Assembly (NCBI RefSeq): GCF_018390595.1
Contig: NZ_JAHBAV010000012.1
Location: forward strand, 20,761-74,364
DNA from: Dietzia massiliensis
Lineage (GTDB): Bacteria; Actinomycetota; Actinomycetes; Mycobacteriales; Mycobacteriaceae
Length of the DNA: 53,604 nucleotides
Direction: 5' to 3'
Shown: positions 53,340-53,604 of the stretch, one piece after another
How positions within the stretch are numbered: the first letter of the stretch is position 1
How the letters are laid out: each line of letters starts with the position of its first letter
Notes under the pieces: model-generated
The model's database searches: none
The model's input: the letters and a program-made list of their open reading frames with translations, nothing else
Told to the model about the DNA's origin: nothing
Translations under genes and position numbers: made by a program

Positions 53340-53604
53340 ATGTTCACAAACGTGGGGTGGTCCGAGCTCCTGGTCCTCGGGGTGATCGCACTGGTCGTCC
53401 TGGGGCCCGAGCGTCTGCCCGAGGCCGCCCGCTGGCTGGCGTCCGCGATCCGCAAGGTCCGCGAGTTCGCCAGCAACGCGCAGCAACAGCTCAAGGACGA
53501 CTACGGGACCGACTTCGAGGAGTTCCGCGAGCCGCTCAAGCAGCTCAACGACCTGCGCGGCATGAGCCCCCGCGCCATGGTCACCAAGCACCTGCTGGAC
53601 GGCG
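53340..53604 (+). CDS. tatB: twin-arginine translocase subunit TatB, N-terminal part
   Basis: Membrane component of the Tat system that recognises folded twin-arginine substrates together with TatC. The visible 88 residues start MFTNVGWSELLVLGVIALVVLGPERLPEAAR, the N-terminal membrane helix with the conserved glutamate and the G-P-E-R-L-P hinge, and then the amphipathic helix KVREFASNAQQQLKDDYG. The gene runs off the right edge. Its place after htrA matches Rv1224. The Tat-like binding protein at 6380 would be a client. Confidence 0.93.
   Translation, partial: MFTNVGWSELLVLGVIALVVLGPERLPEAARWLASAIRKVREFASNAQQQLKDDYGTDFEEFREPLKQLNDLRGMSPRAMVTKHLLDG

Overview
The window is high-GC, densely packed actinobacterial DNA. 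Mycothiol (mshB) and coenzyme F420 (fbiC) biosynthesis genes, DtxR/IdeR-type iron boxes, and a gene order that repeats the Mycobacterium tuberculosis Rv1151c-Rv1224 interval (Sir2, Rv1157c-like, typA, lpqW, mshB, Rv1171-like, fbiC, fdxC, dapC, dapD, dapE, LOG, folP2, Rv1209-like, Rv1211-like, glgA, glgC, O-methyltransferase, sigE, rseA, htrA, tatB) place it in the Mycobacteriales. A Dietzia-like genome is my guess for the genus; this is not proven by the sequence. There are no tRNA or rRNA genes, CRISPR arrays, transposases or phage genes that I can see.

Layout. 1-3.8 kb: a sulfatase cut by the left edge, divergent from ilvD, then phoU. 3.9-8.5 kb: a five-gene operon (DUF4242-like protein, acyl-CoA-dehydrogenase-fold flavoprotein, and a NitT/TauT/Ssu-type ABC ATPase, Tat-like solute-binding protein and permease) behind a promoter that overlaps a palindromic operator and a C9 tract; this is the most likely undescribed functional unit. 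8.5-17.6 kb: mixed housekeeping and accessory genes, including a nitrobindin-like gene interrupted by an in-frame TAA, DUF488/DUF808, an MpaB-like oxygenase, a CPBP protease, a Bcr/CflA exporter, an LGFP lipoprotein, a VOC protein, class I fumarase, a PCMT-like methyltransferase and DUF5709. 17.7-21.7 kb: a complete ferric-siderophore ABC importer behind two tandem IdeR-like boxes. 21.7-27.3 kb: a divergent GlgC paralogue, an F420-type luciferase-like oxidoreductase, a membrane-anchored coiled-coil protein, aquaporin Z, and a Sir2 deacylase translationally coupled to a secreted protein.

27.6-53.6 kb: the conserved mycobacterial-type block. typA-lpqW-mshB-Rv1171-like form one tight operon; two PH-domain membrane proteins run opposite; fbiC, fdxC and dapC follow. 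dapC converges on dapD across a 17-bp perfect hairpin terminator. dapE, two tandem LOG proteins, folP2 and an Rv1209-like protein lead to DUF3117, a leucyl aminopeptidase and an RlmA-like methyltransferase. glgA and glgC are divergent, and the window ends with the envelope-stress module sigE-rseA-htrA and the start of tatB. gpgS and tagA, present in this block in M. tuberculosis, are missing here.

A striking general feature is that at least 15 genes have a TANNNT hexamer exactly 6 or 7 nt before the start codon, which predicts widespread leaderless transcription and helps fix several starts.
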